From [Candidatus Thermochlorobacteriaceae] bacterium GBChlB (GTDB lineage: Bacteria; Bacteroidota; Chlorobiia; Chlorobiales; Thermochlorobacteraceae), in the NCBI GenBank assembly GCA_000724175.1, contig JPGV01000009.1, positions 182,342 through 246,341 on the forward strand: a stretch of DNA of 64,000 nt. Direction: 5' to 3'. The position numbers and the translations under genes are program-made. The notes under the pieces were generated by a model. That model saw only the letters and a list, made by a program, of their open reading frames with translations. It had not been told where the DNA came from and searched no databases. This document shows, one piece after another, positions 17,782-26,398 of this stretch (position 1 is the first letter of the stretch; each line of letters starts with the position of its first letter).

Positions 17782-19176
17782 ATGACGAATCGAAACTTGA
17801 TTTTGCTGACCGACAGCTACAAAGCCAGCCACTACAAGCAATATCCGCCGAAAACGGAGCGCATCTATTCTTACTTCGAGTCGCGCGGCGGCGTATTTTC
17901 CGATGTCGTGTTTTTCGGGCTTCAATACTATCTGAAAGAGTATCTCGAGGGCGAAGTAATCACAAAAGCGATGGTCGATGAAGCAGAAGAGCTTTACGCC
18001 GCACACTTCGGCAATAAGTTTATCTTCAACCGCGCGGCTTGGGAATACATTATTGATGCACACAGAGGAAGGCTGCCGCTTTGCATTAAAGCTGTTCCCG
18101 AAGGTCTCGCTGTGCCGACGCACAATGTTTTAATGACAGTTGAAAATACCGACCTCAACTGCTATTGGCTCACGAATTATGTCGAGACGCTGCTTGTCCA
18201 AGTGTGGTATGGCTGCACAGTGGCGACGCAATCGCGCGAAATTAAAAAGCTCATGTTGCGATACCTCGATGAGACTGGTTCTCCTGAACAGGTAAATTTC
18301 AAGTTGCACGATTTTGGCTTCCGTGGCGTCTCATCGGTCGAGTCGGCGTCCATCGGCGGCGCAGCGCACCTTGTCAATTTTATGGGAACGGACACCGTTG
18401 CAGGACTGACCTTCATTCAAAAGTATTACAAGACGACAGAGATGTTTGGCTTTTCTATTCCGGCGGCAGAACACAGCACGATTACATCGTGGGGCAGAGA
18501 CAATGAAGCCGAAGCATATCGAAATATGCTGCGTCAGTATCCGACCGGGCTGGTCGCCGTCGTCAGCGATTCTTACGACATCTACAACGCCTGCGATAAA
18601 ATTTGGGGAGAGCAACTCAGAAACGATGTCTTGGAACGCGACGGCACATTGGTCGTGCGCCCCGACTCTGGCAATCCAAAAGACGTGGTCTTAAAAGTTG
18701 TCTCGATTCTCGGAGAAAAATTCGGGTATGAAACCAATCACAAGCAGTTCAAAGTGTTGAACCCAAAAGTGCGCGTGATTCAAGGCGACGGCGTCAATTA
18801 CGATTCCATCGGCGACATTTTAGAAACCCTTAAACAGCATGGCTGGTCGAGCGATAATGTGGCGTTTGGAATGGGCGGCGCGCTGCTGCAAAAGTTGGAC
18901 AGAGACACACAAAAGTTCGCGTTCAAGTGCAGCAGCGCCACCGTGCAAGGCGAGGAGCTCGACGTGTTCAAAAGCCCTGTAACAGACAACGGTAAACTGT
19001 CCAAACGTGGTCGCTTGAAACTCGTGCGGGACGGCAACCGCTACCAAACCGTTTCAGCTAACAGCGCAGGCGACGACGTGATGCAGACCGTTTTTGAAAA
19101 CGGCGTAACGCTGAAGGAGTACACATTTTCAGATGTAAAAACTAACGCTGACATTCAGGCGCACGTGGTTGCCTAA
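17782..19176 (+). CDS. nadV: nicotinamide phosphoribosyltransferase
   Basis: NAMPT-type enzyme making NMN from nicotinamide and PRPP, 464 residues, close to the family's usual length. Conserved blocks: LTDSYKASHYKQYPP at the N-terminus, FHFGFRGVSS-like DFGFRGVSSVESA, SIPAAEHSTITSWGRDNE, VSDSYDIYNACD, VVRPDSGNPKDVV with the phosphoribosyl-binding residues, and GMGGALLQKLDRDTQKFAFKCS near the C-terminus. Preceded by GGAGG and an NrtR-type operator. With NadM it gives a two-step nicotinamide-to-NAD route. Confidence 0.95.
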   Translation: MTNRNLILLTDSYKASHYKQYPPKTERIYSYFESRGGVFSDVVFFGLQYYLKEYLEGEVITKAMVDEAEELYAAHFGNKFIFNRAAWEYIIDAHRGRLPLCIKAVPEGLAVPTHNVLMTVENTDLNCYWLTNYVETLLVQVWYGCTVATQSREIKKLMLRYLDETGSPEQVNFKLHDFGFRGVSSVESASIGGAAHLVNFMGTDTVAGLTFIQKYYKTTEMFGFSIPAAEHSTITSWGRDNEAEAYRNMLRQYPTGLVAVVSDSYDIYNACDKIWGEQLRNDVLERDGTLVVRPDSGNPKDVVLKVVSILGEKFGYETNHKQFKVLNPKVRVIQGDGVNYDSIGDILETLKQHGWSSDNVAFGMGGALLQKLDRDTQKFAFKCSSATVQGEELDVFKSPVTDNGKLSKRGRLKLVRDGNRYQTVSANSAGDDVMQTVFENGVTLKEYTFSDVKTNADIQAHVVA

Positions 19177-19222
19177 CTATACGCAACCTAAAATTTCAAC
19201 CATCTATAACCGACGACGCATT

Positions 19223-19567
19223 ATGACCAGAGCAGAAATTGAATCTATCGTTGCCGACATCGTCTATAAAGATTGGACGTTTTACATCGGCGAAAAAAAT
19301 GAGACGCTGTATCTACAAGTGCAATTCGACGTGCGCGACAGCCTAACGAAAGAGCTTATGTCGCATCGTGGGCGCAAGTGGCTGCTCTCGGAGTTTATGG
19401 TCAAAAGCGAAGTTGTGCAGACGGCGTTTCTGGCAGCACTGACGGCAGAGGAACACGAGTGCCGCGAGCATTTCGCTTACAAAGGCGAGCGCGTTTTTTC
19501 GCCGCACTTCGATGTTGAGGCACTGCGCGAACTTTCCGCAGCCAAACGATTTGAAACCAGAGGGTAG
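19223..19567 (+). CDS. conserved small protein of the NAD island, function unknown
   Basis: 114 residues from the ATG at 19223 (MTRAEIESIV). An open frame extends 18 codons upstream, overlapping the nadV end, but has no start with a ribosome site. Distinct blocks are SHRGRKWLLSEFMVKSEVVQTAF, AALTAEEHECREHFAYKGERVFSPHFDVEAL. I recall similar small proteins beside nadV in other bacteria, but know no function. The many conserved H, E and D residues could bind a metal or nucleotide; this is speculation. It is cytosolic, with no signal or membrane segment, and lies between nadV and the SPFH gene. Confidence 0.6.
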   Translation: MTRAEIESIVADIVYKDWTFYIGEKNETLYLQVQFDVRDSLTKELMSHRGRKWLLSEFMVKSEVVQTAFLAALTAEEHECREHFAYKGERVFSPHFDVEALRELSAAKRFETRG

Positions 19568-19594
19568 CTTTTTCAACTCTAAACGATACTGACG

Positions 19595-20773
19595 ATGCTG
19601 GGACTCAACTTTGTCAAATTTCAGCCGACGACCTATGCGCTGGTGTATCAGAACGGCAAAATCGTCCGAGAGGGCATCGGATTGTCGTTCTTTTACTATG
19701 CCCCAACCACGTCGCTTGTAGCCGTTCCAACAAGCAGCGTTGAAGCGCCGTTTATGTTCGAGGAGTCAACCGCCGATTACCAAAAGGTAACGATTCAAGG
19801 GCAGCTGACCTACCGAATCAGCGATGCAAAAAAGACATCACAGCTCTTGAACTACACGCTTGACAGCAAGACACAGAAATATCTTTCCGACGACCCGCAA
19901 AAACTTTCGCCGCGCGTCATCAACGCCGTTCAGGTATTGACGAAGAAAGAACTCGCTGCGCTGAGTTTGCGCGAGGCGCTTAAAGCCAGCGACACCATTG
20001 CAAAAAATGTCGGCGAAGGGATTCGGTTGAATTCCGAAATTACCTCACTTGGCTTGGAAATACTGGGCTTCTCGGTGCTTGCCATTAAACCCAATCAAGA
20101 CACGTCGCGCGCCTTGGAGGCTGAAGCCCGTGAGCAAATTTTGAAGGAATCCGATAACGCGATTTATGCTCGACGCAACGCTGCGCTCGAGCAAGAGCGT
20201 AAAATCAAGGAAAACGAACTCAGCACAGAGCTCGCCGTTGAGCAAAAAAAGCGTCAGATTCGAGAGACACAAATGGACGCCGAGCTTTCGGTGCAACAAA
20301 AGCAGCAAGAGCTGCAACGCCGAAATGCGCTGGCGCAAATTGAACTCAACGAGAAGAACACCGACGCCAGCAACGCGCTCTTGGCGAAAAACACAGAAGC
20401 AGCGATTGCCAATGCCGCTCGAAACGTCGATGCGACCATCGTAACGCAAAACAAAACACAAGCGGCAGAATTGGAACGACGCGACAAAGAGCTTATCTCT
20501 CAAATCGCGCTCGAGGAAAAGAAAAAAACGCTGGCGCTGCTTGCCTCCGAAAATGTCAGAACCGACGCCGACGCGCGCGCTTACGCCATTACCGCCATGA
20601 TGAAAGCCTACGCCAGCGTCGATGCGAAAACGCTGCAAACGCTTGCCAGCGCAGGTATGGACGCCCATCGGCTCATCGCGCAAGCCTTCCGCGACCTTGC
20701 CGACGGCTCAGGAAAAATCGGGCAACTCAACATCTCGCCCGACCTATTGAGCGAACTCTTAAACAGAAACTAA
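19595..20773 (+). CDS. SPFH/band 7 domain protein with long coiled coil
   Basis: 392 residues. The N-terminal SPFH domain (about 10-190) shows GIGLSFFYYAPTTSLVAVPTSS, VTIQGQLTYRISDAKK and LGLEILGFSVLAIKP. It is followed by a long charged helical region (about 195-330, rich in E, K, R, Q and A) of the type that oligomerises in flotillin-like proteins. No clear transmembrane helix is present, so membrane contact would have to be peripheral. It is the fifth gene of the NAD island and lies 27 bp after the small conserved gene. A scaffolding role for NAD enzymes is only an inference from position. Confidence 0.75.
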   Translation: MLGLNFVKFQPTTYALVYQNGKIVREGIGLSFFYYAPTTSLVAVPTSSVEAPFMFEESTADYQKVTIQGQLTYRISDAKKTSQLLNYTLDSKTQKYLSDDPQKLSPRVINAVQVLTKKELAALSLREALKASDTIAKNVGEGIRLNSEITSLGLEILGFSVLAIKPNQDTSRALEAEAREQILKESDNAIYARRNAALEQERKIKENELSTELAVEQKKRQIRETQMDAELSVQQKQQELQRRNALAQIELNEKNTDASNALLAKNTEAAIANAARNVDATIVTQNKTQAAELERRDKELISQIALEEKKKTLALLASENVRTDADARAYAITAMMKAYASVDAKTLQTLASAGMDAHRLIAQAFRDLADGSGKIGQLNISPDLLSELLNRN

Positions 20774-20866
20774 GGCGAACACATCGACGCCGCTCGTTGC
20801 TTGATTTTACAGGTCTCGACGGGCGGCGCGATTTAAAGGCGAAACAGCAGCCACTCGGAGAACACG

Positions 20867-21802
20867 ATGCAACGCGCAACGGATAGGAAATTTGTCGTCG
20901 TGCGGCGCAAAACGCGGCTCGAAGAACTCATCGTGCGATACAATACCGTGTCGCAGGCTCAATTTTACATCGAGCATCTCGGCGCAGATTTTTCCGATTA
21001 CCTGCGCGAACATGACACTTACAAAAGTGCCGTGCAAGCAGCCGTTGCCACTCTGGAGTTGATTGGACGCGTGCAAGTTGTCGAGTGGTCGTTTCTGCCC
21101 AATTTTATTTTTGACCCCGATGCTGTCGTCATCGCCATTGGTCGAGATGGGCTGGTGGCAAACACGCTCAAATACTTATCGGGGCAACCTGTTGTCGGTG
21201 TTAATCCTGATGTCAAACGTTGGGACGGAATTTTGCTGCCGTTTGAAGTCAAGGACTTAGAGAAGATTATTCCCGATGTGTGCAAAGCTAAGCGCCCGAT
21301 GAAAGAAGTAACGATGGCGAAAGCACGCCTGACCGACGGACAGGAGCTTTACGCGGTGAATGATTTTTACATTGGTCAAAAAACGCATATCTCGTCGCGC
21401 TATGAAATTTGTGTTGGCAGCGAGCGCGAACCGCAATCATCGAGTGGCATTGTTGTCTCGACAGGCTTAGGCTCGACGGGGTGGATGAAATCGATTGTAA
21501 CGGGCGCGGCGGGCATTGTCAGTCGCGTCGCCGACACATCGATTCCGCCGTCGCTGCCCACGATGGCGTGGGATTCAGACCACCTGTATTTTTCGGTGCG
21601 CGAACCGTTTGTGAGCAAAGCATCGGGGGCGACCATTGTGTTTGGAAAAGTTACCGCTGATGCACCGCTTAAAATTCTCTCGCAGATGTCGGAGAACGGC
21701 GTCATTTTCAGCGACGGCGTCGAGAGCGATTTTCTCACGTTCAATTCGGGCGTCGAAGCCTCTATTACGCTTGCCGAAAAGCGCGGGCGGCTGGTGGTCT
21801 GA
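20867..21802 (+). CDS. divergent NAD kinase-like protein
   Basis: 311 residues resembling the NAD kinase/ATP-NAD kinase fold. The nucleotide-binding motif GGDGT appears as IGRDGLVANTLKYL, keeping the catalytic aspartate; the NE/ND motif appears as AVNDFYIG; the GSTAY-like motif appears as STGLGSTGWMKS. The C-terminal part carries ENGVIFSDGV, matching the second half of the fold. ATG at 20867 preceded by GGAG. Likely product is NADP from NAD, but the altered motifs leave another nucleotide or lipid substrate possible. It closes the NAD island; a terminator hairpin follows. Confidence 0.72.
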   Translation: MQRATDRKFVVVRRKTRLEELIVRYNTVSQAQFYIEHLGADFSDYLREHDTYKSAVQAAVATLELIGRVQVVEWSFLPNFIFDPDAVVIAIGRDGLVANTLKYLSGQPVVGVNPDVKRWDGILLPFEVKDLEKIIPDVCKAKRPMKEVTMAKARLTDGQELYAVNDFYIGQKTHISSRYEICVGSEREPQSSSGIVVSTGLGSTGWMKSIVTGAAGIVSRVADTSIPPSLPTMAWDSDHLYFSVREPFVSKASGATIVFGKVTADAPLKILSQMSENGVIFSDGVESDFLTFNSGVEASITLAEKRGRLVV

Positions 21803-21835
21803 CCGGCAAATGCTCCGAGAGCATAAAAAAAACAA

Positions 21836-21875
21836 ACGGCGCCTTGTGTGTTGCAAGACGCCGTGCTCCTTTTTC
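21836..21875. terminator. bidirectional terminator between NAD island and respiratory operon
   Basis: ACGGCGCCTTG and CAAGACGCCGT (one mismatch) form an 11-bp stem with a short loop. Plus strand continues into CTCCTTTTTC; on the minus strand the stem is followed by TTTGTTTTTTTT. It sits between two convergent genes. Confidence 0.75.
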
Positions 21876-21898
21876 AATGGGCCTTTTTCAACAACCAA

Positions 21899-23323
21899 TC
21901 ATTTAAGTTCGACCACTTCTTGCTTGTGTGTCGGCATCAGTTGTGCGATGCGGCTCTTTTCTTTATTGACGGAATAGTCGAGATAATCGACCAACGCGGC
22001 GATTTCGTCCTCTTTGCCAGCCAGTTGCGGCATATATTTTCGATACGGCGAATCTTCCGCGTATTCGTGAAGTGTGGTTACCAGCATTTTGATGGAGGCG
22101 TACTCGCGTCCTTTCAAATACTTGTTGATGGCGCGGTAGCCGGTCGCTGTGTGGCACGCCAGACACTGTCCGCGAAACATGGCTTCGCCCTTGGCTAAGA
22201 CCACGTCGGGAGAGGTTTCGCTGCCCGTTGCAGGTCTTGTCCAATGCGATTTTGTCAAATATCCGTCTTGGTTAATCTTAGCAACGGAGGCTTGACGAAT
22301 GCCGTTGGAATACATGTGTCGCGCGATGCTGTATGGCTTGCGCATCATTTCGCGGACATACTCGGCACTGGCATTGGCAAGGAACGCCAACATCAAGACA
22401 GCGACGCCGTGGCTAAATGAAAAATCTTGCGGCGATTTGCGCGCAAAGAAATAAACGACGCCGACGATGGTCGCTGTTGTCATCACCATCACGAGCGAGA
22501 TGCGCGTTACTTGGGTGAATGCGCCCGACCCAATCGTCGAGATGCCAAGTTGCAGGAGTCCGCGATTGACTTCGGGAATACTGAAGAGATACCACACAAA
22601 GAAAAACGGCATTAACACGAAGGCCGGAATAAGCCACTTTGAACTCCATGTAATGAGTTCAGCTTTGGTTTCTTTGTCAGTATGCTCATCGATACGGCTA
22701 TACGACACCAACGCCCACACGCCCGCAAGCGAAATACAAATCAAGATGCGCAAGAAGAGGCTTGGGAAGTAGGTTGGATTGAAAAATGCCTCCCAGAATC
22801 GGCTCGATTCATTGCCTGTGCCAGCGACTTCAATCCATGCGTCGCCCGGCGTGAGCATAAAGGTCAAAATTCCATTGATGATAACCAGCGTGCAGAACGA
22901 TGCAATCGCGTAGAGCCAGCCGACCTGCACATGCAACTTGCGCGGAATTCTGTCCCAAGTGTAGTAATAGACTGCCGCCGCCGTCAGTTCAACGATGAAG
23001 AACACCCACTCCATCGCCCATCCAAAGACGAAATTATGAATGAGCGTGCTGGTGGATTCAGGGTTTGCTAAGCCGATGGCAAACCAAATGCCTACCCCAG
23101 AGACCGCGCCGAACACGCCTGTAACAATCAGAAAAAACTTGGAGTGCTGTTTCAATCTCGGCAACCAATCGGCTCTGCCTTCACGAAGGGCTTTTTGCTC
23201 AACCAGCACCAAATACAATCCGCCGCCGACGGCGAACTGCGAAATCAGCGTATGGTAAATAGCGATGATGCCAATGACCCAACCACTTCCGATGACGGGA
23301 ACGTCCCAAACTGGATAATTCAT
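21899..23323 (-). CDS. CydA-like membrane protein fused to a cytochrome c domain
   Basis: 474 residues. The first about 345 resemble subunit I of the cytochrome bd superfamily: H24 in AIYHTLISQFAVGGG (equivalent to the high-spin haem ligand), FGWAMEWVFFIVELTAAAVYYYTWDRIP in helix III, NGILTFMLTPGDAW, and REMMRKPYSI (matching the RQPW-type block). About eight to nine helices are visible. The C-terminal about 110 residues are a mono-haem cytochrome c with C387-L-A-C390-H391 and a likely distal Met in YMPQLAG. The quinol-binding Q-loop expected in CydA is not apparent. It is the last gene of a four-gene operon with cytochrome b and Rieske protein; it probably accepts electrons from them through the fused haem. 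Confidence 0.8.
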   Translation of the reverse strand: MNYPVWDVPVIGSGWVIGIIAIYHTLISQFAVGGGLYLVLVEQKALREGRADWLPRLKQHSKFFLIVTGVFGAVSGVGIWFAIGLANPESTSTLIHNFVFGWAMEWVFFIVELTAAAVYYYTWDRIPRKLHVQVGWLYAIASFCTLVIINGILTFMLTPGDAWIEVAGTGNESSRFWEAFFNPTYFPSLFLRILICISLAGVWALVSYSRIDEHTDKETKAELITWSSKWLIPAFVLMPFFFVWYLFSIPEVNRGLLQLGISTIGSGAFTQVTRISLVMVMTTATIVGVVYFFARKSPQDFSFSHGVAVLMLAFLANASAEYVREMMRKPYSIARHMYSNGIRQASVAKINQDGYLTKSHWTRPATGSETSPDVVLAKGEAMFRGQCLACHTATGYRAINKYLKGREYASIKMLVTTLHEYAEDSPYRKYMPQLAGKEDEIAALVDYLDYSVNKEKSRIAQLMPTHKQEVVELK

Positions 23324-23361
23324 ACTGCTTAAAAAATTTAGTTAATCGACTCTGTTTTTTA

Positions 23362-24441
23362 TCATAATACCATGTATCCCCACGCGGTGGTGGCGATGAG
23401 AATGAAGAGAGCCAGCAATCCGAAATATGTGGCATTTCGGGCTTTGACGCCGTTCTCATGCTTGCCATCGTAGAGCGGAATGAAGAACCACAAAATCAAG
23501 CCAAGCGTAAAAATGGTGATGCCAAGTCCTTCGCCGAGCGCGCCCGGAAAAACATTTCCCAAGACCTTGAGCATTTGAAACGCGCTCATGTAGTACCATT
23601 CGGGGTGGATGCCCGTCGGCGCAGGTTTGAGCGCATCGGCAGGTTCGCCAATTTCCCAAGGAAAGATGGACGCCAAGAGCGACATCACATTGAGCGCGAT
23701 GAGCCAGAGTGCCAAATCTTTCATCAAGAAGTTCGGGAAGAACGGTATCGAGCGACGCAGATATTCGGGCTTTTCCATTTCGCTCGGAATTGTCGCGTTG
23801 CCATGTTTTTGCACCAGCCAGAGGTGAATGAACAAAAACGGAATGAAGAGCATCGGCAACAGCACCACGTGTAAGGCAAAGAAGCGCTGCACGGTCTGTT
23901 CGCTTACTTCCAAGCCGCCGCGAAAGAGATTGGCAATCCACGGTCCGACTGCTGGAAGCGCGGCGGGAATTTCCAACCCAACTTTCGTTGCAAAGTAAGA
24001 CAGCTCGTCCATCGGCAGTAAGTAGCCGCTAAACCCGAACAACAGGCAGAGGACAAGCAAGACCATGCCCGTCCACCAGCCGAACTCGCGCGGGTAGCGA
24101 TAGGCTTTCATAAAGTAGACGGAGAACATGTGGATAAAGACGGCTGCGACCATCAGGTTCGCCGACCAAGCGTGCGCCGAGCGTATCAGCCAGCCGAATT
24201 GAATTTCGTAGGTGATTTGACGCACCGATTCGTAGGCATCTGGACCCGGACGATAATACACCAAGAGCAAGAGTCCGGTCAGCGATTGAACAATGAAGAA
24301 GAACAGCGAGATGCCGCCCCAATAATACCAGAACGAATGCTGATGCTGCGGAACGGTTTTCTTCTTGGCGAACTTCACGAGCTCTTCCAAGCCTAACCGT
24401 TCATCAACCCAACCGTAAAGCGAGGACATGAGTTTTGACAT
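23362..24441 (-). CDS. petB: cytochrome b of a Rieske/cytochrome b complex
   Basis: 359 residues with about eight transmembrane helices, so subunit b and much of the subunit IV part are fused. Haem ligands are H90/H104 and H191/H206; the 15-residue spacing of the second pair is the b6f-like value. The quinol-site motif PEWY is present at 280-283 (HPEWYYMSAF). Together with the Rieske protein encoded just upstream it would oxidise quinol at the membrane. Good ribosome site AAGGAG before the ATG. There is no separate cytochrome c1 or f gene; the c-type haem is supplied by the next gene. Confidence 0.93.
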   Translation of the reverse strand: MSKLMSSLYGWVDERLGLEELVKFAKKKTVPQHQHSFWYYWGGISLFFFIVQSLTGLLLLVYYRPGPDAYESVRQITYEIQFGWLIRSAHAWSANLMVAAVFIHMFSVYFMKAYRYPREFGWWTGMVLLVLCLLFGFSGYLLPMDELSYFATKVGLEIPAALPAVGPWIANLFRGGLEVSEQTVQRFFALHVVLLPMLFIPFLFIHLWLVQKHGNATIPSEMEKPEYLRRSIPFFPNFLMKDLALWLIALNVMSLLASIFPWEIGEPADALKPAPTGIHPEWYYMSAFQMLKVLGNVFPGALGEGLGITIFTLGLILWFFIPLYDGKHENGVKARNATYFGLLALFILIATTAWGYMVL

Positions 24442-24456
24442 GGTTATACTCCTTCG

Positions 24457-24945
24457 TTAAACTTTTGACACGACAACGCTTGTAGGTTCGACCGTAACTT
24501 TATATGCCTGCAACGGCTTCGGCGGCGGGCCTGCGACATTTGCGCCCGTGCGCGTATCATAGACGCCGCCATGACAGGCACAAAACAGCCGATTTTGTTC
24601 TGCTTGATATTGCACCGTGCAAGCCAAGTGCGTGCAGACGGCTTCCATCGCCACCCACGTGTCGTCGGCATGATGAATCAATATGCCGGGCTTGGCGCCG
24701 AACTTGAACATCATCGCCGACCCTTTCTCGAGCTTATTCGCGTCGGGCAAAGAGACTTGATTAACTGCAACCGCTTCAGAGGCTCTCGAAATCGGCGACG
24801 CCAAGTATTGATACACCGGATAGCCGATGGCGGCGGCATAACACATCCCTACGCCTGTAAAAAGCACCTGCGAGAATGCACGGCGCGACATCAGTGGCTC
24901 TTGCCCTTCAATTTTCTCTGCCGAGTGTTCTGCTGAATGGTTCAT
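24457..24945 (-). CDS. petC: Rieske iron-sulfur protein
   Basis: 162 residues. The [2Fe-2S] ligands are in CTHLAC (C104, H106) and CACH (C122, H125), with C109 and C124 able to form the usual disulfide. A twin-arginine-like SRRAF precedes an N-terminal transmembrane helix, as in other Rieske proteins. CTHLAC and CACHGG replace the more common CTHLGC and CPCHGS. Its ATG overlaps the stop of the upstream CydA-like gene by 4 bp (ATGA) and it has an AAGGAG ribosome site. Confidence 0.94.
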   Translation of the reverse strand: MNHSAEHSAEKIEGQEPLMSRRAFSQVLFTGVGMCYAAAIGYPVYQYLASPISRASEAVAVNQVSLPDANKLEKGSAMMFKFGAKPGILIHHADDTWVAMEAVCTHLACTVQYQAEQNRLFCACHGGVYDTRTGANVAGPPPKPLQAYKVTVEPTSVVVSKV

Positions 24946-26120
24946 TGGTTTACTCCTTCGATAGCGGTTTTAGAAACGGTCTCACGGGTCATATCCTCCA
25001 CTTGTGGCGCATTGTCTTTGGCGCGGACGGCGACCGAAATCAGCCAGCCAACCACCCCCAACCCCACGACGAAGAGCGCCAGAAATAATCCGACCACTGA
25101 CCAGTTCGTTACAATTTGTCTGTTCCACACGTCAAAGCCCTTGCTGAAAAGGGTAATGTCGCGGATACCATCGCGGTAGGCGACCATTGCCAGCATGGTC
25201 AGCAAGACGCCTGCGGCAGCGCCCCACCCCACCACAAGATTGGCTTGTGCCTTTTGAAACGCGCTGTATGCGGCAATGCCGAGCAGTCCCGCCGTCAATG
25301 CCAGCCATGCGTATCCGTAAATTTGATACAGCGTGTCTGTTGTCAGTCCAGTTTTAACGACATCGGGCTGCACAGCAAATACCCACATCGCCAGCCCGAG
25401 TTGTGCAGCAATCGCCACAACGGCAATCTGCCCGCCGAGCCGATTGAAAAACGCGCGCAGGTCTTGCGAGAAGCTCGAGGTCGTTGCCGAAATCCAAATC
25501 ATCCAAAGACCCGACACGGCAAAGCCGCTTATCAGCATAAAAAGCCAGCGTGGATTCGTGGTTGGATCGTTGGTTGGAATGTAGACGCCGAGCGCAGAAT
25601 TGGCATACATCTGTGTCCAATCTTCGGGACGAAGCATCAGCGTCATGTTCGCCGAGTAGATTCTGCCGATGAGCGCGGCAATGCCATAGGCGACCAGCGC
25701 CAGCGTCCATGCAGATTGATGTGCGGCGGTGCGGTCAGCCACTTTGTAAAGCAGCCAATAACACACCGTTAGGAGCGCAATGACCGCCATCCACCAAAAG
25801 CCAATGAGAACGCTGCTGGTGTAAAGTGCCTGACCGTAGAGAACTTGCGTAAAAAGCAACGGCGGCACACCGAAGTTGATGACATAGGTCATCACAATCG
25901 GCAACCGCTTTGCCAGCGCGGCAGCAGCTTGATGACGCATATCGGATAGCGTATTGCTTTGCAGGCGTGCTAAAAAGTTCAACCCGATGACGCCAAGCAA
26001 GCCACCTAAGAGCATTTGCAATGCCACAAAATGCAAGCCCAGCGTAACAATGTTGAGAACTTTGAAGAGCCACACAGGAGCGGGAAGCGGAATCGGGTCC
26101 GCAACGGGAAATGGAAACAT
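24942..26120 (-). CDS. second CydA-like membrane subunit without cytochrome c domain
   Basis: 392 residues, about ten hydrophobic helices. H30 in VTLGLHFVALQMLLGG occupies the position of the haem ligand His in CydA, and NFGVPPLLFTQVLYGQALYTSSVLIGFWW looks like the second helical pair of bd-family subunits. No CxxCH and no quinol-loop signature. As first gene of the operon, with a strong GGAAGGAAGGAAG ribosome site, it is probably the partner of the CydA-cytochrome c protein, in place of CydB. The relation to CydA is my reading of the helix pattern and His position; another membrane anchor protein remains possible. Confidence 0.6.
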   Translation of the reverse strand: MFPFPVADPIPLPAPVWLFKVLNIVTLGLHFVALQMLLGGLLGVIGLNFLARLQSNTLSDMRHQAAAALAKRLPIVMTYVINFGVPPLLFTQVLYGQALYTSSVLIGFWWMAVIALLTVCYWLLYKVADRTAAHQSAWTLALVAYGIAALIGRIYSANMTLMLRPEDWTQMYANSALGVYIPTNDPTTNPRWLFMLISGFAVSGLWMIWISATTSSFSQDLRAFFNRLGGQIAVVAIAAQLGLAMWVFAVQPDVVKTGLTTDTLYQIYGYAWLALTAGLLGIAAYSAFQKAQANLVVGWGAAAGVLLTMLAMVAYRDGIRDITLFSKGFDVWNRQIVTNWSVVGLFLALFVVGLGVVGWLISVAVRAKDNAPQVEDMTRETVSKTAIEGVNQ

Positions 26121-26398
26121 ACTACTTCCTTCCTTCCTTTACTGCTTTAAGGTTGTAAAACTACCTACTACTTCACCTTATCTGTGTGTATTGTCCAAGT
26201 CAAAGCATGAGGGCAACACACACATTCAAAGTGCAACACTCGCGCCGAATTTCATTTCCACGATTCGCCAAAAAGACCGTTTTTTCAAAAAAAATAACTT
26301 TCGTTTTTATCAATAGTTACAGCTTAAATCGTCCAAATCGTCCGCAGGATATACAGGTATCAGGGTCATGAGAGGAACTTTGGGGGGATTTTTTGGCA

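Noticed and set aside
26121-26398. Regulatory RNA or gene in the 278-bp gap between the respiratory operon and the epimerase gene
   Set aside because: Only the strong ribosome site before the CydA-like gene and a short direct repeat AAATCGTCC (26329-26346) are visible; no coding frame or stable fold stood out.
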